A stretch of DNA of 6,524 nt. Origin: Chlamydiia bacterium (lineage in GTDB: Bacteria; Chlamydiota; Chlamydiia; Chlamydiales; FEN-1388). Below, one piece after another: positions 1-5,603 of this stretch. Under the pieces are notes generated by a model, which searched no databases, was not told the DNA's origin, and saw only the letters and a program-made list of their open reading frames with translations. How positions within the stretch are numbered: position 1 is the stretch's first letter; every line of letters starts with the position of its first letter. The stretch is taken from the NCBI GenBank assembly GCA_003170575.1, contig PMZB01000225.1, positions 1 through 6,524 of the forward strand, written 5' to 3'. The position numbers and the translations under genes are program-made.

Positions 1-45
1 TCAGGTTTTTGAGCTCTTGCGGGGATTAAGATCTGATCGTATTAA

Positions 46-327
46 ATGTGCAAAATCGGGTTCTTAGTTGTTCTAGAATCCGCTTTTATTAAAATTGGCC
101 GTCATTTGGTTGAGCTCATCCATACTCCGAGTCTGCTGCCGCCTCTTCATTTTCAACTTCATGGCCCTGTTCATGAGAAACGTTCTAACAAGCCTGTCAA
201 TAGGCAACTCAATCTTTCTGTTGAGGTATGGGATTACAAACCAGTTCACGAAAAGACGATTGTATCATTACTTGATCGGGCTGAACGTGAGGTTCAAACA
301 ATCTATTCAAGGGAAGTTCCAACATGA
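46..327 (+). CDS. Doubtful 93-aa hypothetical ORF
   Basis: This is the only rightward frame in the first 300 bases that reads somewhat like protein. Its C-terminal half is charged, with a short echo of the motif PVHEK at about residues 42-46 and 67-71. Against it, no Shine-Dalgarno lies at a normal distance from the ATG, a stop codon sits directly before the start, and the 3' end overlaps the lipoprotein gene on the other strand by 25 bases. I recognise no family. It may be a decayed gene remnant or chance; apart from it I see no supported feature in positions 1-302. Confidence 0.2.
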   Translation: MCKIGFLVVLESAFIKIGRHLVELIHTPSLLPPLHFQLHGPVHEKRSNKPVNRQLNLSVEVWDYKPVHEKTIVSLLDRAEREVQTIYSREVPT

Positions 328-980
328 AAATTTTCCTCTTCCCAGCAGGAAGTGTACAATTGAGAAGCAATTACTCGTGATAAGCAGTTCTTCAAGGGAT
401 TTGTTGCGCTCCAATGCCCTTCCAAGGATTGATAGGGTATCTTTACGACAAATGGACCATCACCACATCCACCGACAGAATAGGGTTGAAAAATGATGAT
501 GAGAAATTGTTCGTCAACAACAAAAGTGCGAATAAGCTGAAGCGGAAGAATGGGATAGATCTCTTTCATGCTAACCAGATAAGTGAGCTCACCATATGAT
601 CTCTTAAGATCATCTTCGCAATATTTTCTCAGAAACTCTTTTTGTTCCGATGATGGGAGCAATTCGTTTAACATTATCTCTCGAAATTGGCCATTGATCT
701 TGCAAAAAGTCTTCCCTTCGTATCTTCCCCACCCGTGAGGGAGGTGGTCGTAGACAGCAATCTCTCCAAAAAGGCTCACAATATCTTGAGAAAACAAAAC
801 TGTTTTTAAGGAGTATTGAATATGGAATGGGCTTTCATTAACGTTTTCTTGAAGAATTGATTGTAGAAATTCTTTCTTTATGGCGTTTAAATCGTCTAAA
901 CAATTCGGAGAAGTTGTGCTGTTTTTGCATCCAACTAGAAATAAAACAAGGGGAAACAAGATTGAAACCTGAGCTCTCAT
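303..980 (-). CDS. DUF3298/RsiV-like putative lipoprotein
   Basis: A 225-residue protein with a classic lipoprotein signal: a short basic start, a hydrophobic stretch at residues 6-16, and the lipobox LVGC ending at Cys18. The mature protein should be about 208 residues, lipid-anchored in the cell envelope. The rest resembles the DUF3298 (RsiV C-terminal) fold in motif order: a strand region with a Gly-rich turn near 80-90 (HLPHGWGRYEG), a segment like 'G.....LNELLP' at 97-109, and a C-terminal block at 155-186 reading 'FQPY..GG..DGPFVVKIPYQSL', which matches the usual 'f.pYe...y..G...v.IPy..l' pattern. The start is supported by AGGAG six bases upstream of the ATG. It lies 22 bases downstream of another leftward gene, so the two may be cotranscribed. 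DUF3298 proteins include lysozyme-binding anti-sigma factors, but there is no transmembrane anti-sigma part here. The ligand is unknown, and the domain call is from memory of the pattern, not a search. Confidence 0.72.
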   Translation of the reverse strand: MRAQVSILFPLVLFLVGCKNSTTSPNCLDDLNAIKKEFLQSILQENVNESPFHIQYSLKTVLFSQDIVSLFGEIAVYDHLPHGWGRYEGKTFCKINGQFREIMLNELLPSSEQKEFLRKYCEDDLKRSYGELTYLVSMKEIYPILPLQLIRTFVVDEQFLIIIFQPYSVGGCGDGPFVVKIPYQSLEGHWSATNPLKNCLSRVIASQLYTSCWEEENFHVGTSLE

Positions 981-986
981 TTTCCA

Positions 987-991
987 CTCCT
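987..991 (-). promoter_or_regulatory. Shine-Dalgarno of the lipoprotein gene
   Basis: Read on the minus strand this is AGGAG, six bases before the ATG at 980. It fixes the start of the lipoprotein and places Cys18 correctly in the lipobox. Confidence 0.7.
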
Positions 992-1002
992 ATGTCGTGG
1001 AA

Positions 1003-1380
1003 TCAATTTTTACAAAAGCATGTGTATGGGATTCTGGTCGCAAATAGCAAGTGCCACTTCGTCGATGAACGAGCACAGCTTTGCAGCCTACCTTCTCTAG
1101 CCATATCAAGCGCTTTATCCTTGGCGAACCAAACAGAGGTGCTGCCTGTATTGATCTTGTACTCCGAAATCACCGCTCGGGTTTTGTGAACGCCTTCAAT
1201 TATCCATTTGTCAATAGGCTCTTCGTCACCAATTTCCCATTTTTCATTCTGCTCAATTGCCTTCCAATATTTTTCAAATTCCCCAAAGCAACCTCTCAGA
1301 TCAAGTCTACACAGGTCCTGAATTCCGTTGAATTGATTAATGAAGGTAATGAAAGAGAAAATAGATGCAACGCGGCGCAC
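1003..1380 (-). CDS. Hypothetical protein, 5' end uncertain
   Basis: A leftward frame of 125 residues beginning with GTG. I do not recognise the family. The central part (residues 34-95) reads as genuine soluble protein, with charged and aromatic segments such as FEKYWKAIEQNEKW and a KDKALDMAREG-type amphipathic helix. The extreme N-terminus (SIFSFITFINQF) is hydrophobic but is no clear signal peptide. No Shine-Dalgarno precedes the GTG, and the same frame stays open upstream to a TAG at about position 1460 without an ATG or GTG start. The gene may therefore be a 3' fragment of a longer protein or start at a rare codon. It ends 22 bases before the lipoprotein start, so a two-gene unit is plausible. 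A small effector or toxin C-terminus next to a lipoprotein partner is one reading, but nothing in the sequence proves it. Confidence 0.4.
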   Translation of the reverse strand: MRRVASIFSFITFINQFNGIQDLCRLDLRGCFGEFEKYWKAIEQNEKWEIGDEEPIDKWIIEGVHKTRAVISEYKINTGSTSVWFAKDKALDMAREGRLQSCARSSTKWHLLFATRIPYTCFCKN

Positions 1381-1472
1381 GGGCGGTGCAACGACGTACC
1401 CATTAGACCAGCAAAATCCAATCTCTTTTATAAAAAATGAAAAGCCGAAAACATCTTGCTAGATACGTTGGA

Positions 1473-1498
1473 TATACGCTACAGTTTTGTAGTGCATA
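1473..1498. promoter_or_regulatory. Candidate operator palindrome upstream of rhuM
   Basis: Two 11-base arms, TATACGCTACA (1473-1483) and TGTAGTGCATA (1488-1498), are inverted repeats that agree at 9 of 11 positions around a 4-base spacer. The palindrome ends 4 bases before the rhuM Shine-Dalgarno, in the region between divergent genes. Antitoxins of the HigA/HI1420 type usually bind such palindromes to repress their own operon, so the antitoxin encoded at 2526-2843 is the natural candidate ligand. I see no convincing sigma70 -35/-10 pair to fix its position relative to transcription. The palindrome is seen; its role is inferred. Confidence 0.45.
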
Positions 1499-1502
1499 CT
1501 CT

Positions 1503-1507
1503 AGGAG
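1503..1507 (+). promoter_or_regulatory. Shine-Dalgarno that sets the rhuM start
   Basis: AGGAG lies 5 bases before the ATG at 1513. It favours this ATG over the in-frame TTG at 1456, which would add 19 residues running through the candidate operator. Confidence 0.7.
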
Positions 1508-1512
1508 AAATT

Positions 1513-2520
1513 ATGAATGAAGGTTCCCCAGACAGTTCTTTGATTCTTTATCAAACAGAAGATGGCGCTACTCGAATTGAGGTGCATCTTATTGATGAAA
1601 CCGTTTGGTTATCCAAGGCTCAAATGAGTGCATTGTTCGATAAGGATCGAAGAACTATTTCCGAGCATATCCATAACATATTTAAAGAAAACGAATTAAA
1701 GGAAAAGGCAGTTAGCCGGAATTTCCGGCTAACTGCCGCCGACGGTAAAAATTACCAAGTTGCTCACTACAACCTCGATGTAATAATCTCCGTCGGTTAT
1801 CGAGTGAGCTCACATAGGGGCACTCAATTTCGTATCTGGGCTACAGAACGCCTCAAGGAATATCTCATCAAGGGATTTACTTTAGATGATGAACGACTTA
1901 AACGGAACGGAGGGGGAAATTACTTTAATGAATTGCTGGCTCGTATTCGAGATATCCGTTCCTCAGAGAAGGTCTTTTGGCGCAAGGTTCTTGATATCTA
2001 CGCTACCAGCATAGACTATGAACCATCTACAGAAACATCGAAGAATTTTTTTTCTGTAGTCCAAAATAAGATGCATTGGGCTGCCCATGGACAGACTGCC
2101 GCCGAGATCGTTTATACTCGCGCCGATGCAAAGAAAGCAAATATGGGATTGACTTCCTGGATAGGGAAAAATTTTCGCAAATCAGACACTGAAATCGCAA
2201 AAAACTACCTAAATATCGAGGAACTCGACATTTTGAATAGGATTGTTTCCATGTACCTGGATTTTGCCGAACTCCAAGCACTGAACCGCAAACCAATGTA
2301 CATGACGGATTGGATTGCCAAGCTTGACCATTTTCTCAAAATGACAGAGCGAGACATTCTTTCTCATGCTGGGACAATTAGCCATGAAGCTGCTCTTGAA
2401 AAAGCCCGAATGGAGTATGAAAAATATCAAAAGCTACGAGTAGATGTTCTTTCTCCTGTGGAACAGCACTTTCTAGAGGCTGTTAAAGAAATTGAACAAT
2501 TTGATCGAGTGAGTGAGTAA
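1513..2520 (+). CDS. rhuM: RhuM family protein (virulence RhuM / PF13310 type)
   Basis: A complete 335-residue cytoplasmic protein, near the family's usual length. The N-terminal half (about residues 10-120) carries the family signature in order: 'TVWLSKAQMSALFDKDRRTISEHI' (30-53, a helix-turn-helix-like segment), 'VSRNFR.TAADGK' (67-79), 'HYNLDVIISVGYRV' (85-98) and 'RGTQFRIWATERLKEYL' (102-118). The C-terminal half holds the blocks around 'QNKMHWAAHGQTAAEI' (184-199), 'GLTSW' (212-216) and 'DHFLKMTERDIL..AG..SHE.AL.KA..EYEKY' (272-305). The biochemical role of RhuM is not established. The name comes from a Salmonella pathogenicity island gene, and homologues are common on mobile elements and beside restriction-modification genes. 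Here the gene is followed after 5 bases by a HigA/HI1420-like antitoxin, so RhuM may act as the toxin or effector of a pair. I started at the ATG after AGGAG rather than the upstream TTG. A perfect 14-bp hairpin lies within codons 65-75. Confidence 0.9.
   Translation: MNEGSPDSSLILYQTEDGATRIEVHLIDETVWLSKAQMSALFDKDRRTISEHIHNIFKENELKEKAVSRNFRLTAADGKNYQVAHYNLDVIISVGYRVSSHRGTQFRIWATERLKEYLIKGFTLDDERLKRNGGGNYFNELLARIRDIRSSEKVFWRKVLDIYATSIDYEPSTETSKNFFSVVQNKMHWAAHGQTAAEIVYTRADAKKANMGLTSWIGKNFRKSDTEIAKNYLNIEELDILNRIVSMYLDFAELQALNRKPMYMTDWIAKLDHFLKMTERDILSHAGTISHEAALEKARMEYEKYQKLRVDVLSPVEQHFLEAVKEIEQFDRVSE
1707..1737 (+). repeat. Perfect 13-14 bp hairpin inside rhuM
   Basis: GGCAGTTAGCCGG (1707-1719) is exactly repeated in inverse at 1725-1737 (CCGGCTAACTGCC). 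An inner A-T pair makes 14 bp with a 3-base loop. It encodes the conserved RhuM stretch A66-A75. No T-run follows, so it is not an intrinsic terminator. It could stall or protect the mRNA or be a protein-binding site, or it may be a by-product of codon choice in a conserved peptide. Confidence 0.75.
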
Positions 2521-2525
2521 AACAT

Positions 2526-2843
2526 ATGACAAAGACGCGAAGCTACAAAGATCATCTCTCAAAGCAACTCCAGGACCATAGAGAAGCGGCTGAATATCTC
2601 AATGCAGCACTTCACGAAAAAGATCAACGCTCCTTTCTTTTAGCCTTAAAAGACCTTGCAGAGGCTCAGGGAGGCATGACTCAGCTCGCAAAGCACTCAA
2701 ATCTCAATCGAGAAAATCTCTATCGTACGCTTTCCTTAAAGGGTAATCCCCGCTTTTTTAGCCTCCTTGCTGTCTTAGATGCCTCCGGAATGGAAATCTC
2801 CATTCGTCAGAAAACAAAAAGAAGATCAAATAAAAAGTATTGA
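2526..2843 (+). CDS. HI1420/HigA-type addiction-module antidote (HTH)
   Basis: A 105-residue basic, cytoplasmic DNA-binding protein. The family features of the 'dnstrm_HI1420' / TIGR02684 antitoxins are visible: an N-terminal 'TRSYKDHL...L.D..EAAEYLNAAL' (4-29), 'D..SFLLALKDLAEAQGGMTQLAK' (33-55) and the helix-turn-helix core 'L..NRENLYRTLS.KGNPRFFSLLAVLDASGM' (58-89), followed by a short Lys/Arg-rich tail. In known systems this protein neutralises a RelE-like HI1419 toxin encoded just upstream and represses the operon. No RelE-like gene is present here. The upstream neighbour, 5 bases away, is rhuM, and a palindromic site lies upstream of that. The Shine-Dalgarno is weak (GAGTGAG within the end of rhuM), which fits translational coupling. 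It could be an orphan antitoxin captured beside rhuM, or the partner of RhuM in an atypical pair. Confidence 0.88.
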   Translation: MTKTRSYKDHLSKQLQDHREAAEYLNAALHEKDQRSFLLALKDLAEAQGGMTQLAKHSNLNRENLYRTLSLKGNPRFFSLLAVLDASGMEISIRQKTKRRSNKKY

Positions 2844-2853
2844 GTGAGTTTTT

Positions 2854-3265
2854 ATGCCATCAAATTATTGGTCTTGTTCAAAATTTGCCGATTGGATTCG
2901 CGGAACCCCTAGCCTGAAGTCAGGAACAGTGAAAGAATGGAACGAATGGGAAAAAAAGGCAAAAGAGAAAAAGGTTCGTTATTGGTTAGCAGAAGCGGCT
3001 CTGGATGGGGTGCAGAGGTTCCTCTATTGGCCCATAGACCGTTTATTTGCTGTGCGTTATTACATAGAAAATCGAAGAAAGGGAAAAGGAAAATCCAGAG
3101 CTGGAGCATTTATTTCTCTATTTTGATGAGAATGAATCAACAGAGAGTCAGGAAAAAAGACAAAAACTTTCAGAGTTGTATCACAAAATAGAACAAGAAG
3201 AGGAAGATGAAGATACAGAAATGTTAATTCGGCTCGTGAGGATGAGGAAAGGCATTTGGACCTAA
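2854..3265 (+). pseudogene. Decayed phage-type hypothetical gene (two frames)
   Basis: The first frame (2854-3126, 90 residues) begins with a motif set I recognise from uncharacterised phage and prophage proteins: 'NYWS.SKFADWIRGTP' (4-19), 'EW..WEKKAK' (28-37), 'RYWLAEAALD..Q' (42-54) and 'YWPIDRLF..RYYIENR' (58-74). It then drifts into basic residues and stops. A second frame, open from 3068 to a stop at 3263-3265, reads like the acidic C-terminus of the same family: a Glu-rich helix, then 'DTEMLIRLVRMRKGIWT' at the end. The conserved middle expected between the two parts is absent and the join is out of frame, in the purine-rich tract near 3068-3095. I infer an internal deletion plus frameshift. 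A programmed frameshift at that tract is less likely because the middle is also missing. The function of the family is unknown. The ATG is 10 bases after the antitoxin stop with only a weak ribosome-binding site. Confidence 0.6.
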
Positions 3266-3307
3266 TTCGCCTCTATCAGATCAAATTAGTAACGCGGAGA
3301 TCGGTTT

Positions 3308-3721
3308 ATGAAAACATTTGTAAAAATAAGTTTGATAATCTTTATGTGCTGTGTATGCGCGCCAGCAATAGCAGCAAGTAGGTTTATTATAAAATACAAA
3401 CCAAACGAAGCTCAAGCCGCTTTTTTATTGGCGCATAGAGGCATCGATGAAAAGTGGGCCAAAGCGCAAATCAGAGTGCAGATGATGGGCAATTTATCGC
3501 AGGAAAAAATAGACGTATTGTCTAAAGCAGCCGGCGCTCAGGCAAAAGACTTTCAGGCTTTATGTACCGGCTCACATGTTATTATGTTAAGCAAAGACTT
3601 AGATGAGAAACAAACCCGACAGTTTATCCGAAACGTCCAACAAGATAATAGTGTTGAGTATATCGAGGAAGATAAAATAGGACATGCTGCATCCCCACTT
3701 TTAACAAGCTCAGAAAATTGA
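3308..3721 (+). CDS. Secreted subtilase propeptide / I9 inhibitor-like protein
   Basis: A 137-residue protein with a Sec signal peptide (K2, K6, hydrophobic 8-19, cleavage likely after an AIA-type site at 20-23). The mature part matches the N-terminal propeptide of S8 (subtilisin-like) peptidases: 'RFIIKYKPNEAQ' (25-36), 'LSQEKIDVLSKAAGAQ..DFQALCTGSHVIML' (63-94) and 'FIRNVQQDNSVEYIEEDKI' (106-124), the classic end of the inhibitor I9 domain. A full peptidase would continue with several hundred residues carrying the Asp, His and Ser catalytic motifs; here translation stops at residue 137 and I see no catalytic remnant after it. It is either a gene truncated to its propeptide or a free-standing periplasmic I9-type inhibitor/chaperone. 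The intact frame, signal peptide and Shine-Dalgarno GGAG eight bases before the ATG favour an expressed small protein. It stands alone, with 42 bases between it and the phage remnant. Confidence 0.7.
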   Translation: MKTFVKISLIIFMCCVCAPAIAASRFIIKYKPNEAQAAFLLAHRGIDEKWAKAQIRVQMMGNLSQEKIDVLSKAAGAQAKDFQALCTGSHVIMLSKDLDEKQTRQFIRNVQQDNSVEYIEEDKIGHAASPLLTSSEN

Positions 3722-3808
3722 GGTAAGATGGTTCGTGAATGCCTATGTCTTCTCAGGCAGGTTTCAAAAGCATGAAATAATATCTTTGCAATCTGTTCAC
3801 TATTTAAG

Positions 3809-3832
3809 ACTGTTCAATATTTATTGAACAGT
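3809..3832. repeat. Perfect 9-bp palindrome, ACTGTTCAA / TTGAACAGT
   Basis: ACTGTTCAA (3809-3817) and TTGAACAGT (3824-3832) are exact inverse repeats separated by the 6 bases TATTTA. There is no T-run on either side, so it is not a standard intrinsic terminator. It lies 3 bases before the left end of the inverted-repeat element, and could be an old operator or a palindromic insertion target. A related half-site, CTGTTCAC, occurs at 3793-3800. Confidence 0.6.
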
Positions 3833-3835
3833 AGG

Positions 3836-4036
3836 GTTGAACCTAAAAACGGCCATTAACTGCTCCGCAATACTGAAAATCATCATTATTTCACTCGGGA
3901 ATTCCCTCATGGATTTTCTTAGGCTGACTCACCTATTAGGCGATTGTAAAAATTTAGGAAAAAAATGTGCTTTTACAGAGAAAATCAAGGTTTTCCAACT
4001 TTGCGGAGCAGTTCAACAGCCATTTTTAGGTCGAAC
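3836..4036. mobile_element. MITE-like element or IS remnant with long terminal inverted repeats
   Basis: The left arm (3836-3870, starting GTTGAACCTAAAAA) is the imperfect inverse of the right arm (4001-4036, ending TTTTTAGGTCGAAC). About 30 of 36 aligned positions agree, including a 13-base exact core AACTGCTCCGCAA (3858-3870 against 4001-4013) and ACCTAAAAA. Weaker similarity continues a further 10 bases inward. The roughly 130 bases between the arms hold no gene; a 76-residue frame that spans the element is a by-product. Size, arm length and lack of coding fit a miniature inverted-repeat element or the fused ends of an insertion sequence. I see no clear target-site duplication. The right end abuts the surviving part of a serine hydrolase gene, so insertion may have destroyed that gene. 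This element and the adjacent palindrome account for most of the gene-free interval 3722-4059. Confidence 0.6.
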
Positions 4037-4059
4037 GGAAGGAAGGGTGTCTTTATTTC

Positions 4060-4584
4060 ATGCATGATGGCGGTTGGCCCGGATTTAAGGCGATTCTGAT
4101 AGGGAACGAAAAGGGCCAGGGTGCTGTTATTCTGACAAATTCTGATAACGGGGATGCCCTTTATCCTGAAATTGTACGAAGAATTGCGGAGGTCTATGAG
4201 TGGCCAGCAGGACAGACGTTAGAACTATGCCGACCAAAGGTTAATCCTGCAGAAACGTCACCAGGTCCAATACTTTTAGCTGATTGGACTGACCAGGCGA
4301 AGGGAGTTGGCGGAAGGTATGTCTTCATACAAAAGCAGAAGGGTAAAGACCCGATTGAACATAATGTTATCATCCATTTTGATGTGGAAAAGAGGCAGGT
4401 GTTTGCTGACATTGATGGAGGAGAGTCGAAAGGCGGAGAAACGCTTAAGCTGATTCCGTTGGGGGACAAGGTGGCTTGTTACCCTTCACACCCACCTGGA
4501 CCCTATTATGATATGTGTCGGTTTACTTCTGAGGGTGAAAAAATGTATCTTCATCTATTTGGTGCTAAGCACACTCGAGTTTGA
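4060..4584 (+). pseudogene. C-terminal fragment of a beta-lactamase-fold serine hydrolase
   Basis: The frame encodes 174 residues beginning 'MHDGGWPGFKAILIGN', which is the HxG-type third active-site motif (H2, G4, G5) and following strand of S12/class C beta-lactamase-related hydrolases. 'GAVILTNSDNGDALYPEIVRRIAEVYEWP' (21-49) is the typical end of that domain. Residues 70-174 form an extra C-terminal beta-rich domain I do not recognise. The parts that should come first, with the SxxK nucleophile and the YxN motif, are missing. The frame is open only back to 4030, where it meets the inverted-repeat element. No Shine-Dalgarno is placed for this ATG, which is an internal Met of the original protein. 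It cannot be an active hydrolase. I treat it as a 5'-truncated pseudogene, though expression of the fragment cannot be excluded. The 160 bases after its stop (4585-4744) show no clear terminator. Confidence 0.75.
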
Positions 4585-4728
4585 TCGTTAACATCAAAAA
4601 GCACAGCCATTAACTTCTGTGTCAACAAACCGTTTTTCCCCCATCCCTCTGGTTCAAAAGCCTCATAACTTAAAAAAATTCGCAAGAACGGGAAAGTGTG
4701 AATTCCAGGCATAAGGTAACCTTGTTGC

Positions 4729-4736
4729 AAAGGAGG
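4729..4736 (+). promoter_or_regulatory. Strong Shine-Dalgarno of the AraC-type regulator
   Basis: AAAGGAGG lies 8 bases before the ATG at 4745. It fits the anti-Shine-Dalgarno almost perfectly and fixes the regulator's start. Confidence 0.8.
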
Positions 4737-4744
4737 ACAAAAAG

Positions 4745-5590
4745 ATGGATCACCCAGAAGACTATGTGAAGCGGGTACTCAAAGTGCTGATCTATATCGA
4801 GGATCACATTGAAGAGGACCTTTCGATGGACGAATTGGCAAAGGTGGCCTGCCACTCGCCATTTCACTTCCATCGGATTTTTCAGGCTATCGTTGGCGAG
4901 ACGGTACATAAGTATGTCAGAAGATTGCGCCTGGAAAGGGCTGCAGGAAGGTTGTTGCATACGGAGCAGCCTGTTACTGACATAGCTTTGGATGCTGCCT
5001 ACGAGACGCCATCGGCGTTTACAAGAGCCTTTAAACAATGTATGGGAAAATCTCCCAGAAATTATCGTGCCTTATACAAGGAGGTCAATGCGATGACAAA
5101 AAAAATCAATGAGTTGCCCATGATCCAACCAGATAAGATCGAAAAAATTTCGGATCTAAATCTTTTTTTTATCCGAAGAGTTGGAGATGCTGCTGCTGAA
5201 AATGCTTGGAAAGCAATGAAGGCCTTCATAAAAGACAATCAGCTGGACAGATTGAGAATGCGGTACTTCAGTGTCTCTCATGACGACCCTCAAGTGACGA
5301 GTGAGGACAAACTTCGTATGGATGCATGTATCCAAACCTCTCAAGAAGTTTTGGTGAAAGGTGAGGTGGCTCGGCAGGCGCTCAAAGGTGGAAAATATGC
5401 AATTTTCACCCATCATGGGCCGCATACTGGTCTACAGGGAGTTTGTGATAGAATTTTTCTACGATGGCTTCCAGGCGGTAAGGAAAATTTTGATGACGTT
5501 CGTCCAGTTTTTTGCGAACTTTTCAATTTGGAATATGTGGATGTTGACGAAAGTAAATTGATCACAAAAATATACATTCCGTTGTCTTAA
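4745..5590 (+). CDS. AraC-family regulator with C-terminal GyrI-like domain
   Basis: A complete 281-residue cytoplasmic transcription regulator. Residues about 8-108 are an AraC/XylS DNA-binding domain with two helix-turn-helix motifs: 'LSMDELAKVACHSPFHFHRIFQAIVGETVHKYVRRLRLERAAGRLL' (26-71), then 'VTDIALDAAYETPSAFTRAFKQCMGKSPRNYR' (77-108). After a short linker, residues about 117-281 form a GyrI-like effector-binding domain (PF06445 type), with 'GGKYAIFTHHGPHTGL' around 216-231 and a closing 'DESKLITKIYIPL'. Proteins of this layout (Rob/SoxS-like N-terminus plus GyrI-like C-terminus) usually sense small hydrophobic molecules and control nearby efflux or modification genes. The methyltransferase downstream is in the same direction but behind a probable terminator, so a regulatory link is only possible. 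An internal Shine-Dalgarno and in-frame ATG (Met117) sit at the domain boundary. Confidence 0.92.
   Translation: MDHPEDYVKRVLKVLIYIEDHIEEDLSMDELAKVACHSPFHFHRIFQAIVGETVHKYVRRLRLERAAGRLLHTEQPVTDIALDAAYETPSAFTRAFKQCMGKSPRNYRALYKEVNAMTKKINELPMIQPDKIEKISDLNLFFIRRVGDAAAENAWKAMKAFIKDNQLDRLRMRYFSVSHDDPQVTSEDKLRMDACIQTSQEVLVKGEVARQALKGGKYAIFTHHGPHTGLQGVCDRIFLRWLPGGKENFDDVRPVFCELFNLEYVDVDESKLITKIYIPLS
5078..5085 (+). promoter_or_regulatory. Internal consensus Shine-Dalgarno at the AraC/GyrI junction
   Basis: AAGGAGGT lies 7 bases before an in-frame ATG at 5093 (Met117 of the regulator). Initiation there would give a free GyrI-like protein of 165 residues starting MTKKINELP. The site may be the preserved ribosome-binding site of a once separate gyrI-like gene fused to an AraC domain, or a functional second start. 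Confidence 0.5.
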
Positions 5591-5603
5591 AATTTCTCTT
5601 TGG

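Noticed and set aside
95..496. 133-residue rightward frame from a TTG
   Set aside because: It runs antisense through the lipoprotein's 3' end, has no ribosome-binding site and reads as low-quality protein; a shadow frame.
1081..1440. 119-residue rightward frame
   Set aside because: Lies opposite the leftward hypothetical gene and has no start signals; the minus-strand reading has better protein composition.
1456..1512. N-terminal extension of RhuM from the TTG at 1456
   Set aside because: The ATG at 1513 has AGGAG at good spacing, and the extension would read through the palindromic operator candidate.
2937..3191. 84-residue frame in the third phase of the phage remnant
   Set aside because: It matches neither end of the recognised family and its composition reflects the purine-rich DNA.
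3809..3832. Intrinsic terminator of the propeptide gene
   Set aside because: The stem is AT-rich and no T-run follows on either strand.
3836..4036. Integron attC site
   Set aside because: GTTGAAC at the left end matches GTTRRRY, but the orientation is wrong and the right end GTCGAAC does not match RYYYAAC; no cassette organisation or integrase is visible.
3837..4067. 76-residue frame across the inverted-repeat element
   Set aside because: It lies almost wholly within the two repeat arms and spacer, with no Shine-Dalgarno; explained by the repeat structure.
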